Part shown: positions 22,003 to 34,637 of the stretch, piece after piece | Position numbering within the stretch: the stretch's first letter is position 1 | Layout: every line of letters starts with the position of its first letter | Origin: Thinopyrum elongatum | Taxonomy: Eukaryota > Streptophyta > Magnoliopsida > Poales > Poaceae | DNA: 64,000 nt | Direction of reading: 5' to 3' | Assembly (NCBI GenBank): GCA_011799875.1 | Contig: CM022299.1 | Location: forward strand, 33,686,755-33,750,754 | The notes under the pieces: model-generated | Databases searched by the model: none | Told to the model about the DNA's origin: nothing | What the model saw: only the letters and a program-made list of their open reading frames with translations | Position numbers and translations under genes: made by a program

Positions 22003-25000
22003 TGTGACGCCGTCGGCTTAATCGCGCACTAATCATACACGCAAATGCACATGATCAAGCCTAAGGACTCACTTGAAGATATCACAACACAACTCTATAA
22101 CATAAACCAAGACATACAAGCTTTATATTACAAGCAAGGGCCTCGAGGGCTCGAATACGTAAGCTGGAAGTCATACAAGCATCAGCGGAAGCATCAGATA
22201 TCTGAGTACAGACATAAGTTAACAGAGAAGCCTTAAGAAAGGTGGCGCAAAATAAAAGCTACGATCGAAAGGCGCAGGCCTCCTGCCTGGGACCCTCCGA
22301 TCCTACTCCTGGATGTCAGACAGCTTGTAGAAGTAACCACTCTCGAGGTGGTAGTAGTAGTCATCGGCGGGGCAGCTGTCTCAGGGGCTCCGTCATCTGG
22401 TTGCATCAAATGGATATAGCGGGAAAAAGAAAGCAAAGCAACCATGAGTACTCATCCGAATTACTCGGCAAGCAAGGATCTACACTACATATGCAACATT
22501 ATCAAAGGAAGGCTGTATATGTGGACTGGGCTGCAGAAATGCCAGAGTAGAGAGAAGGCCTAGTCCTATCGAAGACTAGCATCTTCAGTGGTCTTCCAGC
22601 AAAAGAAGAGAGTAGATCAGTACAATATGTAATAGTGGTTGTGTCAAGTAACAGCCTCGCCCAGAGATCCATCCTCGACTACCTACGAGAAAGCGATCCC
22701 GGAGCCACATATCCAGGTATCATCTCAAGTTCTAGTTGTATCGATCGGGATACAACTCCGAGTGTCCTTTACCGTAGGACCGGCTATCCATAGATGTTTT
22801 CTTCCCTGCAGGGGTGCACCAACTTACCCACCATGCTCGCTTAACTCTGGCCGGACACACTTTCCTGGGTCATGCCTGGCCTCGGCCAAACGATACACCG
22901 CAACCCTACCTATTGCTCAATAGAGTGGTCCCCGTCGGTCTACCTCCTAAGCGCTCAGGGGTCTTGGGCCATCGCCCTGTGCACTCCGGGTCGTTGCGAG
23001 CAGGGCGAACCAGGCTCCACCACTACAGGATGGTGCTGGCCTAGCCTGGCCGCCAGGCTGAACTGGACAACTGACAGAGCTTTTGCCTGATGCTACGATG
23101 TAGAGTGCCCATAACTCTTCCCACGTGATGGTTAGTGCTATCCGGCCAAAGGCCGGCTCGGATCAAATATCCAAATCGTTAGTGGATTAGGGGCTTGTGG
23201 TAACGAGCAGAGACTCATGCTCGATGTGACCCCGTCGCCCCGTCTCGAGGACTTGCTGCAAGGGCTAAGAATGCCCGGCCGCGACTCGTAAATATCTCAC
23301 GGGTAACTCAACATCATTCGCGGGTACCCCTCAGGGTCGACCCACCTTTCCAAGTATCAGTTGTAAAGTCCAAGTATCCGTGTGTCCATAACATCTAAAG
23401 AATCCGAGGTATCACCCTCGTTGGATTCCTACTCGATGTATCCGTCAAGGTGAACTCGGTGGAATCACCCTCGATGGGTTCACACTTGAGGGGTTGCACG
23501 ACAGCGTCGTTATCAGAAGTGGTGAAGGAGGAATCACCCTCGAGGACCACGACCGAATAGCTACTCTACAGAGTTAACATCAGAAGTGCTAAACGAGGTA
23601 TCACCCTCGGCACTCGATAGTAACACTGCAGTGTCGTACAACTAAGGGGGGGTGTTGTGCAGTGCCGGGGCCTGGTCTTCAATTTCGTTGATCGGGTCTT
23701 CTGATAATCCAGTGGGGCAGTTGGGTCAAAGTGGGGCCTCTGATGGGTCACTAACCAGCCTATACTAAGCAGTTTGGATATCAGGCAGGTATCAACAGTA
23801 GTTACAAAAACAGGCTATGCAAAATAAATAGGATAAGCAGTAGCAGCAGCAATTTCTAATGCAAGCATAAGGGAGAAAGAATAGGTGATATCGGCATGTT
23901 CAAAAGGGGGGGTGCTTGCCTGGAAACTCTACGGCAAAGGTCTGGTCGTCAACGGTGTAGTCAACCTCCGGAGCTGCGCCGGTCTCGGGGACTATCTCGG
24001 TACCGAGATCTACCGAGAGAGAAGAGGGGGAAGAAACAGATAAATACACGGCAAACATATGCAACACAGAGCATGCTCTGCTAACGTGCAGTGCAGGGTT
24101 GCCTAAAGACATGTCTAAATCATTTTAGTTATTTTAGGATTAAAGTTGGAATTATTAACCGGTATGTATGTACTATTCATCTACTGGAAACAGTCAAAAA
24201 GTTGCGGTTCACCTCCGTAGAGGGTCCCTACACGGAAACAGATGTCATGGTTGGATTCATCTCGTCGTTCTGAGCAATTTTCATGTATAAAGTTTTTCGA
24301 TCCGAGCTACAGTTATTTTTCTATTAATTTTCAAAGTTTTAAAGATTTTCAGAAATTTTCTGGATTCAGTAATAATTTGAGTTGACCAAATCAACTTGAC
24401 TGGTCAAATGGGGAGGGTGTGGCCCACATGTCATAGGCAGCAAAGAAACTATTCTTCTTAATTAGATTAATTAGCATGGGGTCCACTTGCCATTTGCTAA
24501 TGGTCTAAATTAGTACTAAACTAATACTACCTAGTCTAATTACACAAGGGCCGGCCATTACTGGACACAACCCAGCCGGCCACACACATGACCATGTACA
24601 GGGCCTTGGCGCCCATGGCCAAGAGCGGTAGCAGCAAATGGCAGCAGTAGCTAGTAGCAAGCAGAGCAGCGCGCTGCTAGCAGCAGAACAAAGCAGTAAC
24701 GGCAAGCAGCAGGAGCAAGTAGCAGCAGTAGCAAAGCAGCGGCGGCAGAAGCATCAGCAGCATGCAAAAGCAGCTGCAGTAGCCGAGCAGTAGTGCACGA
24801 GCAGTAGTAGCAGTAGGCCGCAGCACAAGCAAGCAGCGCATCAGCAGGCACGCGGGCGTGGGCGCGCGCGCACGCGCAAGGCATGTACAGTACGGGTGCG
24901 GCCATCGACGAGCACAAGGCGGCTACGGCCATGGATCGAAGGGGGAAAGTAGGGGAATCGGAGGAGGGGCTCACCACGGAGCTCGCGGACGTGGTCAGGA

Positions 25001-25934
25001 GGTCGGGGGCAGCCCGGAGCAGCAGCAACCGGCGACGGACATCGGCGACCATGGGTGAAGATGAGGACCATGGCGAGGTAGATGTGTTGATCCCAGCGAT
25101 GTAGTGTGGCCCGACTCGATTCAGAGCACGTAGGCGAAGGAGACGAGGACGAGGAGGCTCCTCGACATGATCTCCGGCGACAGGGAGGTCGGTGGCCGCG
25201 GCGACGAAGTGGGCCATGGCGATGGAGCCTCGGGTGTGTGCGCGGTAGAGGGAAACGACGCGAGGGAGAGGGAGGAAAAACTAGGGTTCGGCCGCGGGGG
25301 TTCACAGACGGCGTCTTAAGGGCGTCGGGGAGGCGCCCGATGGCCGGCACGTGGCCAGGCGCGGCCACGGCCATGGGATGCCTACCATGGCTCCCCCTGC
25401 CTCCCTGTAGTGCTAGGTTGGAGAGGCTGCAGGTGGACTGGGCCAGCCTCTATTGCTAAATGGGCCAAGTGCTCAATAGCACCTTCAATTTTTCCTTCTC
25501 TTATATTTTCTGTTTTCTAATTTGCTCTCAGTTTTGTATTTTGTTTTCGATCCAAATAAATTTTGTTACGTAAGAAACTTGTCTCATAAATACGTTGTAA
25601 TATTGTGGAGCTATCCACAGGGTTTTGGATTTTTTTAAAGGCTTTAATTTCAGTTTGAATTTAGATGGGCCACTAAGTGTTGTTTGCTCAAATCAAAAAT
25701 AGATAAGGGCAATTTTGAAGTTTCAACAGATGATGGTTCCAACATGAAAACTGATCAGTAGAATTTATACTAAAGTTTGAACATTTTTAGTTTTATAGTT
25801 TGAAGAAATAAATTTTTGACTTGACTTTTAAATTTGATTTTGATTTTTACCAAGTGGCCATTTAACTTAGCAAATCATGGTCACATGGCATCAATAGGGG
25901 GAGATTACTGTAGCATGGTTCTCGGGGTGTTACA
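22003..25934 (-). repeat. 5' LTR of the nested element (full length)
   Basis: This is the full 3932-bp LTR with TGTGACGCC...GTGTTACA ends. It contains the segment 23683-24334 lost from the partner. As in the partner, a GC-rich block (24850-25380) precedes a T-rich block on the plus strand. Confidence 0.8.
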
Positions 25935-26734
25935 AGAAACACCACCATGAATTGTTGGGGCTCTCCGGAATAATGAAAAGAGAAATGGTTGAGCCAAAGA
26001 TGAAAATAATTTGAAAGCGATCTTGGACAAGGAATAAGACTGATGATAATTGATTCTTACGTCAAACTTGGAAATGAATTTGAGAATCACTCCGGAAAAA
26101 GATGGAAGAGTTAGGTAAGATCCTGGGAAAAGACCTGTGGGTTAGGGCCCACTTGAAGAAACACCATTGAAGTGATTTTTAAAAGAGAGATTGAACCGGT
26201 TAAATTAAATGGCTTAAATGAGATAACAACCTCGAAATAACTTGAACTGATTGAGAATGGAAACTTGAATCTTCTGAGATATCTTCGGCACTTCGGATAT
26301 AAATAGAGAGAGGTCAATAAATAAGAGGTGAACCGGCATGAGAAAGCATATGAAAGGACGAAAGGAATATGATCAACTCCAAAAGCTAGCATTAAATCCA
26401 CCTGAGAAGAAAAGAGAACGAAGAATGATGCACTTATAGCTCCTAAGCATCTTCACGAGGAATCACCGAGTGAAACTTGAAACAAAAGAATGAAGAGACT
26501 TCACATGAATAAAATGGATACTTGATTGAGATTTTGGACTCCTTGAAGAAAAAGGGTGGGATGGTGGAAAAACAAAGTCAACTTGGGACGAATGGAACAA
26601 ACACCATTGAGTAAACTGAAAATTGATCTTGCAAATGGAGAAAATGATAGGATCATCCTGAAGGGAAGCACGCCGGTTGAAAAGGATTGACATGACAATC
26701 TCAATGATCCAGAAGGATTAGCATTCACATAGAA
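25935..26734 (-). other. Non-coding interior of the outer element (right part)
   Basis: After the AGAAA target duplication the sequence resumes the A/G-rich style of 13995-15528 (CACCACCATGAATTG, CACTCCGGAAAAAGATG). No primer-binding site is found before the LTR remnant at 26735, so the deletion that removed most of the 5' LTR also took the PBS. Confidence 0.55.
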
Positions 26735-26942
26735 GAGAGAGAAGAGAGCGGTCCGGTTGATCTGAGAGGAGGTCAACAGAGACAAAGAAGAAGCGGCAAC
26801 TACGAGCGGATGCAAGTTTTGAAAAAAACATGCAGATTGCAATGCACATGATGCCATGATGAAATGCAACAAGCCAAATGAAACACACGGCAACAACAAA
26901 ATAATTAGAAGGCTTCTGGAGCGTCGGTCTCGGGTCGTCACA
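26735..26942 (-). repeat. Remnant of the outer element's 5' LTR
   Basis: About 208 bp match 13790-13994 (GAGCGGTCC, GATCTGAGAGGAGG, ATGCAAGTTTTGAAAAAAAC, GGTCTCGGGTCGTCACA) with a few substitutions. About 3.6 kb of LTR is missing. The remnant keeps the outer terminus and target duplication. Confidence 0.8.
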
Positions 26943-27803
26943 GTCAAGCATGCCCGTGTGGAATTGTGTGCAAAGTACATAGATATCATACTTGATAATG
27001 GGCCAACAAGCCTTAAGGAAAGCCCCGCTAAAGCCATCAGGGCCAAGGGCACGGTCAGCCGGCATCTCCTGGACAACCACATCAATCTCAGCATGAGTAA
27101 AAGGCATCGTCAGATGGTCCAAATCAGTAGATCATTTGATGATTGCATGTAGATAAAAATGCATTTCATCGGGTGAGGAGGTGCCTAAGCAGTTTTTGTA
27201 GGTCTAAAAAACCAGGGCCTCTTTGCCAGGGTGATCCTCCACATCAATGCCAACATCATCCCGAAGGCAGGCAATGTTATTCATGCGATAGCGTTCCATA
27301 GCCACTTCTTGGAAAAATTTAGTGTTTTCAACACCGAACTTGATCCAATGACTCCTGTGGCATTTCTTCCAATATTGCTTCTAGTGATCAAGGAGGCATA
27401 GTAGTTGTTTCTTTAGGATTCTTCTAAAGTTTGATTCTGGTACAAACAGATTTCTTTTATTTTTTAGTTCATCCATGTCTGCCTGGGTCTTGTTGCAGTT
27501 ATCAATGGCGATCAAGAGGCGTGAGATGTTTTTACTCCAGACCTCAAGTGCATGTCTAAGAATTTTAAATTTGAGGCAGAGTTCGGTAGCAGCATTAGAG
27601 GAATGCACCGGTCTGTTCCAGGTGTCCTGCACAATATCCATGAAGCCGGGATGCAAGATCCAATATGGTTCGAAGCGGAACAGTTTAGCGCGCTGTATTA
27701 TTGTCTCAATTGTGACAACACAACGGATATGATCTGAGAGAGGTTTGCCAAGGGGTTTAATAAGAGTCTTGGGGTAGGTGTTCATTCAATGGAGGGATGT
27801 GAG
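26943..27803 (-). pseudogene. LINE segment 3: linker and start of RT
   Basis: From 27803 on the minus strand the frame reads NTYPKTLIKPLGKPLSDHI, a stretch found between endonuclease and RT in plant L1-type LINEs. Later comes RALGPDGFSGAFLKACW (about 27040), the start of the RT fingers. It ends at HTGMLD, beside the outer element's target duplication, and the sense continues at 10193. On the other side it continues from the endonuclease segment across the Copia insertion (duplication GTGAG). Stops and shifts interrupt it. Confidence 0.85.
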
Positions 27804-29623
27804 TGTTGGGAAACATAGTAGAAAACAAAAAAAATTGCACCTACGATCACCAAGATCAATATGACGATGCATAACGGGTTGGGATCAACGATCGTTACTG
27901 AATCCGGAGTGCAGTGGAAGAAGAAGAGTCGGTGTAGATCGTGCTTGAAGTCCCTCGAACGTTGATGATGATCCTGCGAGCTGTCCTCGAACGATCCCTC
28001 AAACCGAAGACCGAAAGCACGACCTCTCTACTTGGTTGCAAGCGTACGGTCTTCACAATCCGGCAGCGCTTCACCGTCCAGAGCTAGTCGTCGCCGGAGA
28101 ATTAGAGGGAGGAGATTAGAACAACATTGGGCTTCTAATTATGAGGATTAGACGTGGCTAGGGATATCTCTAATTAGTCTAGGACCAACTAGAACTAGAA
28201 CTAGATCAACTAGAAGAGGCACCCAAAAACTTGTATTTCAATAAGTGCAAAACCTCTAGTATATATAGGTTTAGGGGGAAGGAGAGGGCAGCCACCAAGG
28301 GGGAATGTTCCCCCTTGGTGCGCCGGCCTATAGTGGGGGAGTAGGACTCCCCCTCCTAGTTGGATTCGCCCCCCCCCCCCCCCAATAGGAAAGGGGGCGC
28401 CTTCCTACTTGGGCCTTTATGGCCCAAGTCTTCCTTCTCCTCTTGGCCTATTAAGGCCCGTTGATATTTAATTAATATATAAAATACTTTAAAAAAATTG
28501 GAGTATTATATATATAATTTAACATCTCTGAAAACATTTTCCACCTATATATATTTAATCGGTAATACCCGGTATTACCCGATATTTACCGAAACCCTTC
28601 CGGTGACCCCGGAACGCTTCCGGAACCTCTCGAAACTATTTCGGATATTAATTAAACTATTTCATGAACATATTCTCATCACTACCATTCCACTAACACT
28701 CAGCAGATCGTGATTATGTTAAGATTGTGACCCCGTAGGTTCGGTACAACATGAACATGAACAAAACCCCTTCGTTCAATGACCGATAGCGGAACCGTGG
28801 ACATCCATATCAATCCCTATGATTACACGAATGATATTCGAGTGAACCTTTGGTATCATGTTATTTTCCCTCTACTTCGTGATACTTTACAAAACCCAGT
28901 GTGCATCGGTATCCTGCTGAGTCATCACCATGCTCACTATACCGTTGCTCCCGTTACCGGTTTTGTTCTTCTTTCTCGTTGATGTGTTCCGACATCCCTG
29001 TGACGAAGTCACCTGTGTCTGGCTAGATGATGATGGATGCCATCACACTGAGAGGGCCCTAAGAATATCTCTCCATCGATTGAGGATCAAATCCCACTCT
29101 TGAGCTGTTCGTTCACTTGTCAAACTTTCAGGTGAGCCTGAAAGTTGTCGTTATGATCACCTTGTTACAGATGACGTTTGAGCATCCCCAAAGTCCACCG
29201 TCTGGTAGGAAGTGACCGAGACACTCTCATGGTCTGAGGAACTAAAGAACACACGCTAACAATCCGTGTTATAACAGATGATTTTAGACGGTATAATCAC
29301 AAAGTATAAGATACAAGATTGGGTCAATTCAATATGATCGTTCTTCTAACGTCTTACCCTCAATGTTGCTTTAGGATCATTGTTGCACCTAACGATATCC
29401 TAAGATCCGGAAAACATGATCAGCAACAACACTTGAGCCAGTCCTAGAGGCTGGACCGGGAACCTATTGTTTGACCGTTTATTATTTCACACGTGCATAT
29501 GAGTTTTCCACTAAATCGCATATTCTAGGATCAAAGCAGTTATAGCATGAAATATAAACTCTTAAGTATGAATACGGAAATCTAAAATGCAAATATTATT
29601 GCCTCTAGGGCATATTCCCAACA
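27804..29623 (-). repeat. 3' LTR of the Copia element
   Basis: 1820 bp, TG...CA. A TATA-like CCTATATATACTAGAGG lies on the minus strand at about 28255-28271. A run of about 18 C interrupted only at its edges (28370-28384 region) is present here but only a short CCCCCC occurs in the partner. The LTRs differ by many substitutions and some small indels. Confidence 0.85.
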
Positions 29624-32600
29624 GTCTCCCACTTGCACTAGAGTCAATAATCTAGTTAGCACTTTTAAACACCAATGGCAATCTGGTGTCAGTCCATGAT
29701 TTGCCTGTGGTATAGACTTCGTCCTATCGGATCTTGACAACTTCAGATCCACGTGTATCATATGCATTTCAATGCATCTGTCATGCTTTCACATAAATTT
29801 ATAATTTTTGTGAAACTGGCTTTGTATGTATTGAATCACTGGCATGGCCTTTGATTCCTCAGGCTGAGCTATATAACCACTTTAAGAATAGTGTTCTATT
29901 TGCACAATCATCTACAAACCAATCCAAGGTCATAAATGAAACTCTGATTCATCAACCTCTTTTGTTGCTTCTAAAGTGACAATATACTCAGCCTTCTGTT
30001 ATAGAATTCACCACAGTAACTCTCTTGGACCAATTCCAATTTACTGTGCCACCATAAATAATTGAAATCAAAATTCGCTTGGTGCACCAAATGAAGGTTT
30101 TGTCGATGTACTACTTACATCAAACATGTATTGATGTAACTCTTCACAACAATCTTTTCATTTTCTCCGTATGCAAAAACATCATGTCATCGGTACTTAA
30201 TGATACTTTACTGTTGTCCTATGATCAACAATTAGACCATTGTAGTAACTTTACTCACAACTTACGTGGAGTACTTGGACATATCTGGTTATTTACGTAC
30301 CATGGAATTAACACAAGTGTGATTGAAGTCATGTATTTCACTCATCAGTATTTTAAGATACCGATTCTTGCTAAGAACTCCTTCCATGTGACTTTGACAA
30401 GAAACACTTCCTGACAATTTTCATACTAAACTGCTTTAGTATTTTGTCAATATGTATTCTGTCCAAGCCTTGATTAGACACTACTATCTCCATAGATTAT
30501 AATGCCAAACACAAGGACTATATTGCCTAAGTGCTTTACTAAAACTAGTTTCAATAAAGTCTTAATCTGTGTCAAGAAATTTATATAATTTCCAACCAAC
30601 AATGTGTTATGCACACATAGTGTTTAGAAATAATATCATGCTCCCACTTACTCTCTTGTAAATACAAGCATCTTTGCTTCTATCGATGAAATCATATTAT
30701 TCGATCAATTCATCAAAACAAAGATTCCAACTCCACTATACTTGCTTCAAATCTTTGAAGTTTGCACACTTACTAGCATCCTCTGGATTGAGAAAATTAC
30801 CTTGGTCTGTATCAAATATACAACCTTGGTTCTATTTATATCTCATGGGAATCATTTTGACATCCATCTGTTATATCTTATAATTGAAATATTTAGTAAT
30901 TGCTAGTTTAATCCGAATTGACTATAAGTATTATTATGATGAGACAATCTCGTCATAATCAACTCCTTGATCTTGTCATAAACTTATTTTCAACAAGCCA
31001 ATCATTATAAAACATTTTCATCACTGTCAATCTATAGATCCATCACTACACTTTAGACTTTTAGTCTTTCATAGGATCCATCAAGTTCAAAACTTGAATT
31101 ATGTGCACGGATACTATCTCGGATTATTTTTGGCGTATAGCCAATTCTGGAGTCAGGGCCCATCAACGCTTCTCTGCGTATCATAGGTTCATTGTTTGTT
31201 CAACAATATTTCGTCTGCACACCATGAAGGTTTGCACGAATATCCCAAACATATATAGTTCAGCTACAAGTTCGACTGAAGTCTCTATATCCTATGTAGA
31301 GGCTTCTATACCAGTCGCGGTAAGAAACCTTAGAACCACTTCTAGCGTTTCTTTTCTTCGGCTGATCACGAAGATTTTATAATCTCGTCCATTTGCACTA
31401 TCCTCCCACTTACTCTTTTGAAGAAAACATTTTCTTCAAAATTTCCACACTTTGCCTCGGCGTAGTGACAGATGAATACCCAACCATTTGGGATAACCTA
31501 CAACGTAGCACATATCTTATAGATTTGATGGCGCTCCTTTTTAGTGTAAAAGTCATAGTCTCTAAAGCATCACATTAAGAGTATATTGGCAAAATCGATT
31601 AATGTCATCTCTGATCTCACTATGTCATACATAGTTTGATTACGTCTACTCAAAACACTCTACTCTTAGTAGTGTCTCTAGTAGGTGTAAGCCATAAAAT
31701 ATTTTACAGCTCATCAGACATTCGCTAAATTTGTAACTCAAATATTCTTTTCTGCAATCCAATTGTAGAAACATAATTTTCTTGTTACATTAATTTCTAC
31801 TTCTTTCTGAAAATCTTTTTAACCATTTCAAAAGATCTAGAATCATGACTCAATTAGCAAATATAAATATCTACTTGAGTCATCCTTGAAGATAGATAAA
31901 TCCACTTCTTACAACAACACTTATTGGACTACACACATCAATATGTTCCAATTATTTTGTTCTCGTTCTTTATGGCCTGTGAACGGTATTTTAGTTTGCT
32001 TCACAATTTGGACGAAAGTTGCAAGTGTTCAATATCTCATAATCATATGACTCCAAAATCCATCACTATGGAATTTCTCCATGCGGGTTTCTCCAATGTG
32101 ACTAAATTGCAGTGCCACATATATGTGGTATCCTTTTAGTCTTGCGACATTTAGCGTCAGTGTTATAGATGTTCAATTCTATCATCAATATTCATAACTT
32201 TCATCCTATTCACAATAGGAGTATGGCCCGTTTGTTCATTATATCGAACAACTATTGTTCTCTTATGAACAAACTCCTCGCAATTTCTATGCAATGGGCT
32301 AGAGTGTACAAAACTCTAAAATGAATTATGACAATAAATTTAGAGGTAATATGTTGATGAAAAAAGTATCATAACTTTTACAAAAGTTTTCAACACATAT
32401 TTTAACCTCATTAATTTGTTGGTCAATAGGGCATAGTAATTCTTGCATCGATTTGCAACTTCATGCAATCGAGTCGGTATCCTTGTGATCAACTTTTAAC
32501 CACAATTCCCAAAGAATTTTTGTGTTTAACAATTTAACCACAATTCTCAAGAATCACACTTTAATTGACAGACTTTCTCTACATCTTATAACTTGTATGA

Positions 32601-34637
32601 CATTCATACCTGAGCTGGACACTCCAGTCTTCTTTTCTTTCTGCCTCTAAACTTCTTATAGTTTTACTTTCAATATTTCTCCCACTCAACTAAAGAATCA
32701 TCTAACTTTTAAGGGTGGCGTGAGCCCCAAACTTCCCTAGGCATGTAAGTCTTATTACATCCTTTGGTTTTGTTCTTTCTCTTCAAGTTTTTGCCATCAA
32801 CTCATGACTGGCGTTCTTCCGGATCTTACATATTTCAGTCTTAGACATAGTTGAACACTTCACTAGAAATTGTAAACAAAACACTTCTTTAGATATCTCA
32901 TATCTTTTAATCTTTGTTTGTTTCTGTAAAAAATTAGTTCCAAGAATATCACATAACTATCCCAAACATTTTGAAGTTTGGGTTTCTCGGAAGCAAGCAG
33001 ACCGTAATGCAATTCTTGTTTTTGGATCGAAGGACGTGAGTCTCATCATCCATAACATTAGCGGGAGAGTATTGCAAGTATGCAGTAGGACAAAAATCCT
33101 TCTTGGCACTCTTAGAGGACAATCCTCTCAATCATAAAGATTCAACTAAATAAATAACAGTCAATCAATTTCAATAACAAAGGCAGAACTATGAGCCATA
33201 ATTCTACAACTAGAATGCAAACTACATATGGACATTATTCATAATTAATTTGCACTAGTGATTAAACTAAATTAATACATTATTGTGCTCCCACTCAAAT
33301 CAATATCTCTCATAATTGATTTTAAGTGATTCAAGATCCAAGTCCAGTTCTCAGCCATTGATGTGGACATCACTGATGACGAGAATTTTGACCGGTGGGC
33401 AATCTTTTGCTGATCATATCTCCATATGACTCTTGTTCATCTTTCGATGCTTTGTGCTCCGAGCTCAGAACTATTCTGCCAGAACTTCAAGACAGCCGAG
33501 TGCTATCTGCATGCATGGTCTGACCATCCCCGCCTTACCTCATTGTCCGTTTGTACTCATGTGGACATGACGCACTCCAGGACGCTACGGTTATAGATGG
33601 TTGCAACACTGGGAAGAGCACCTTTTAGCTTGATATTTACTGTGAGAAATCACCCTAATAATTGACTATTACGCAATCAAAGGGTGCAAACAATAAAGGG
33701 ATAAACATCTCAGGCAATTCATAATAGCATGACATGGTATAGCCCTGGGCGCCGGGAGTCCTCCATGATCGTCTTCAATCTCCAGTTGAAGCAACGTGAC
33801 GGCTAATATTTCGTTACCGTGGCAATTGTTTCAATAACCTTGCCATGATGGCAATTTCAGAAAATGTTGCCGTGGTGACCGTTTCAGAAAGTGTTGCCGT
33901 GGCACCAAAATCTAAAATTCCATCATGGTACGAAATTATAGCTCCTTGTCCCGCGCCTGGTACACCTTCTCCTCGTCAGGATTCCATGTACATCTTGCCA
34001 CCATGACCTGTAACCTATCTCTACAATATTTACATTAAGGTGGCAATCTCATGGCTCCAGCCATCATGCCGTGATGCACAGGCCACTTAACATTACAACA
34101 TATGACCATCTCATACATAAACTCATTATCATGATGAAGGCTATACCACATCATATGCAAACCCTGCAAAACCAAGTTAGACGCCCTCTAATCGGTTTTA
34201 GCAAAATTTTAGTTACGTGGTTAACCAGTTTTATCAATTAAGACTAGCTACCTACGCAAGCACAACAAGGCAATGTTCTTGATGCTAGATTAAGTTTCGG
34301 GGTGTGTGAAAGAGAGACTTAATTAAAAGTCTCGTCCCCCACACTAAACTTCATCAATACGCATGACCCCCTAGAAGGTCATCCATCTTCGGCACCCTCT
34401 TGTGTACGTGACGGTTCACTATTCTTGACTATGATGTAGCCCAAGGAACTGTTAGCAGATCATCGACAACCAAAGCCGATCAATTGTCAGAACGTTGTAG
34501 CAAAACTACATCATTCTACCGATGAACTGAACGGAAGCAACACTTGTGGGAAGCATAGCAAGAACATCAACCCTCACATATCAGATGTGATCTAGATCGC
34601 AACCTACATCTACTCGTAAACCAGCTCATGATGCCAC
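29624..34637 (-). pseudogene. Copia gag-pol interior, heavily mutated
   Basis: 29624-29636 is the polypurine tract (minus GCAAGTGGGAGAC). Minus-strand remnants recognised by hand are QKAEYIVTLEATKEV (29998-29946, RNase H), QGVDYDEIVS (about 30982-30945, start of RVT_2 RT), and HIGETRMEKFHSDGF with following cysteine positions (about 32110-31930, gag-pre-integrase zinc region). Stops and frameshifts occur every few dozen codons and no domain is intact. The stretch 32200-34600 should hold gag and protease, but I cannot read a clear motif there. The short plus-strand frames in this interval are chance frames in AT-rich sequence. Confidence 0.7.
34624..34636 (-). other. Degenerate primer-binding site, tRNA-Met type
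   Basis: Minus-strand TGGCATCATGAGC begins one base inside the 5' LTR boundary (34638). It resembles TGGTATCAGAGC with one substitution and one inserted T, and sets the minus orientation together with the PPT at 29624. Confidence 0.6.

Larger units (their letters stand above)
15529..25934 (-). mobile_element. Second large-LTR non-coding retrotransposon (nested)
   Basis: Ends are TGTGACGCCCCCGG (15529) and CTCGGGGTGTTACA (25934). The target duplication AGAAA is perfect (15524-15528 and 25935-25939). LTRs are 15529-18778 and 22003-25934; the interior, 18779-22002, lies between them. PBS and PPT positions show minus-strand orientation. No gag-pol is present, so the structure is LARD-like: long LTRs, a short non-coding interior and intact cis signals. 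It inserted into the interior of the outer element. Confidence 0.85.
10194..26942 (-). mobile_element. Large-LTR Gypsy-type retrotransposon, non-coding, inserted in LINE RT
   Basis: The borders are TGTAGTGCCC at 10194 and GGGTCGTCACA ending at 26942, flanked by 5-bp target duplications GTCAT (10189-10193) and GTCAA (26943-26947), one mismatch. The LINE RT frame is interrupted exactly here. On the minus strand the LTR begins TGTGACGACCCGAGACC. The left LTR (3' LTR) is complete at about 3.8 kb; the right LTR (5' LTR) keeps only its first 208 bp. The interior has no gag or pol frame and is split by another element (15529-25934). The PPT-side sequence GGACGAGATCTCTTGTAAGT resembles the pol end of grass chromovirus-type Gypsy elements, so this is probably a non-autonomous derivative. 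Confidence 0.8.

Noticed and set aside
29624..34637. Many 60-110 codon plus-strand frames
   Set aside because: The Copia element is on the minus strand; these frames are chance openings in AT-rich decayed pol.
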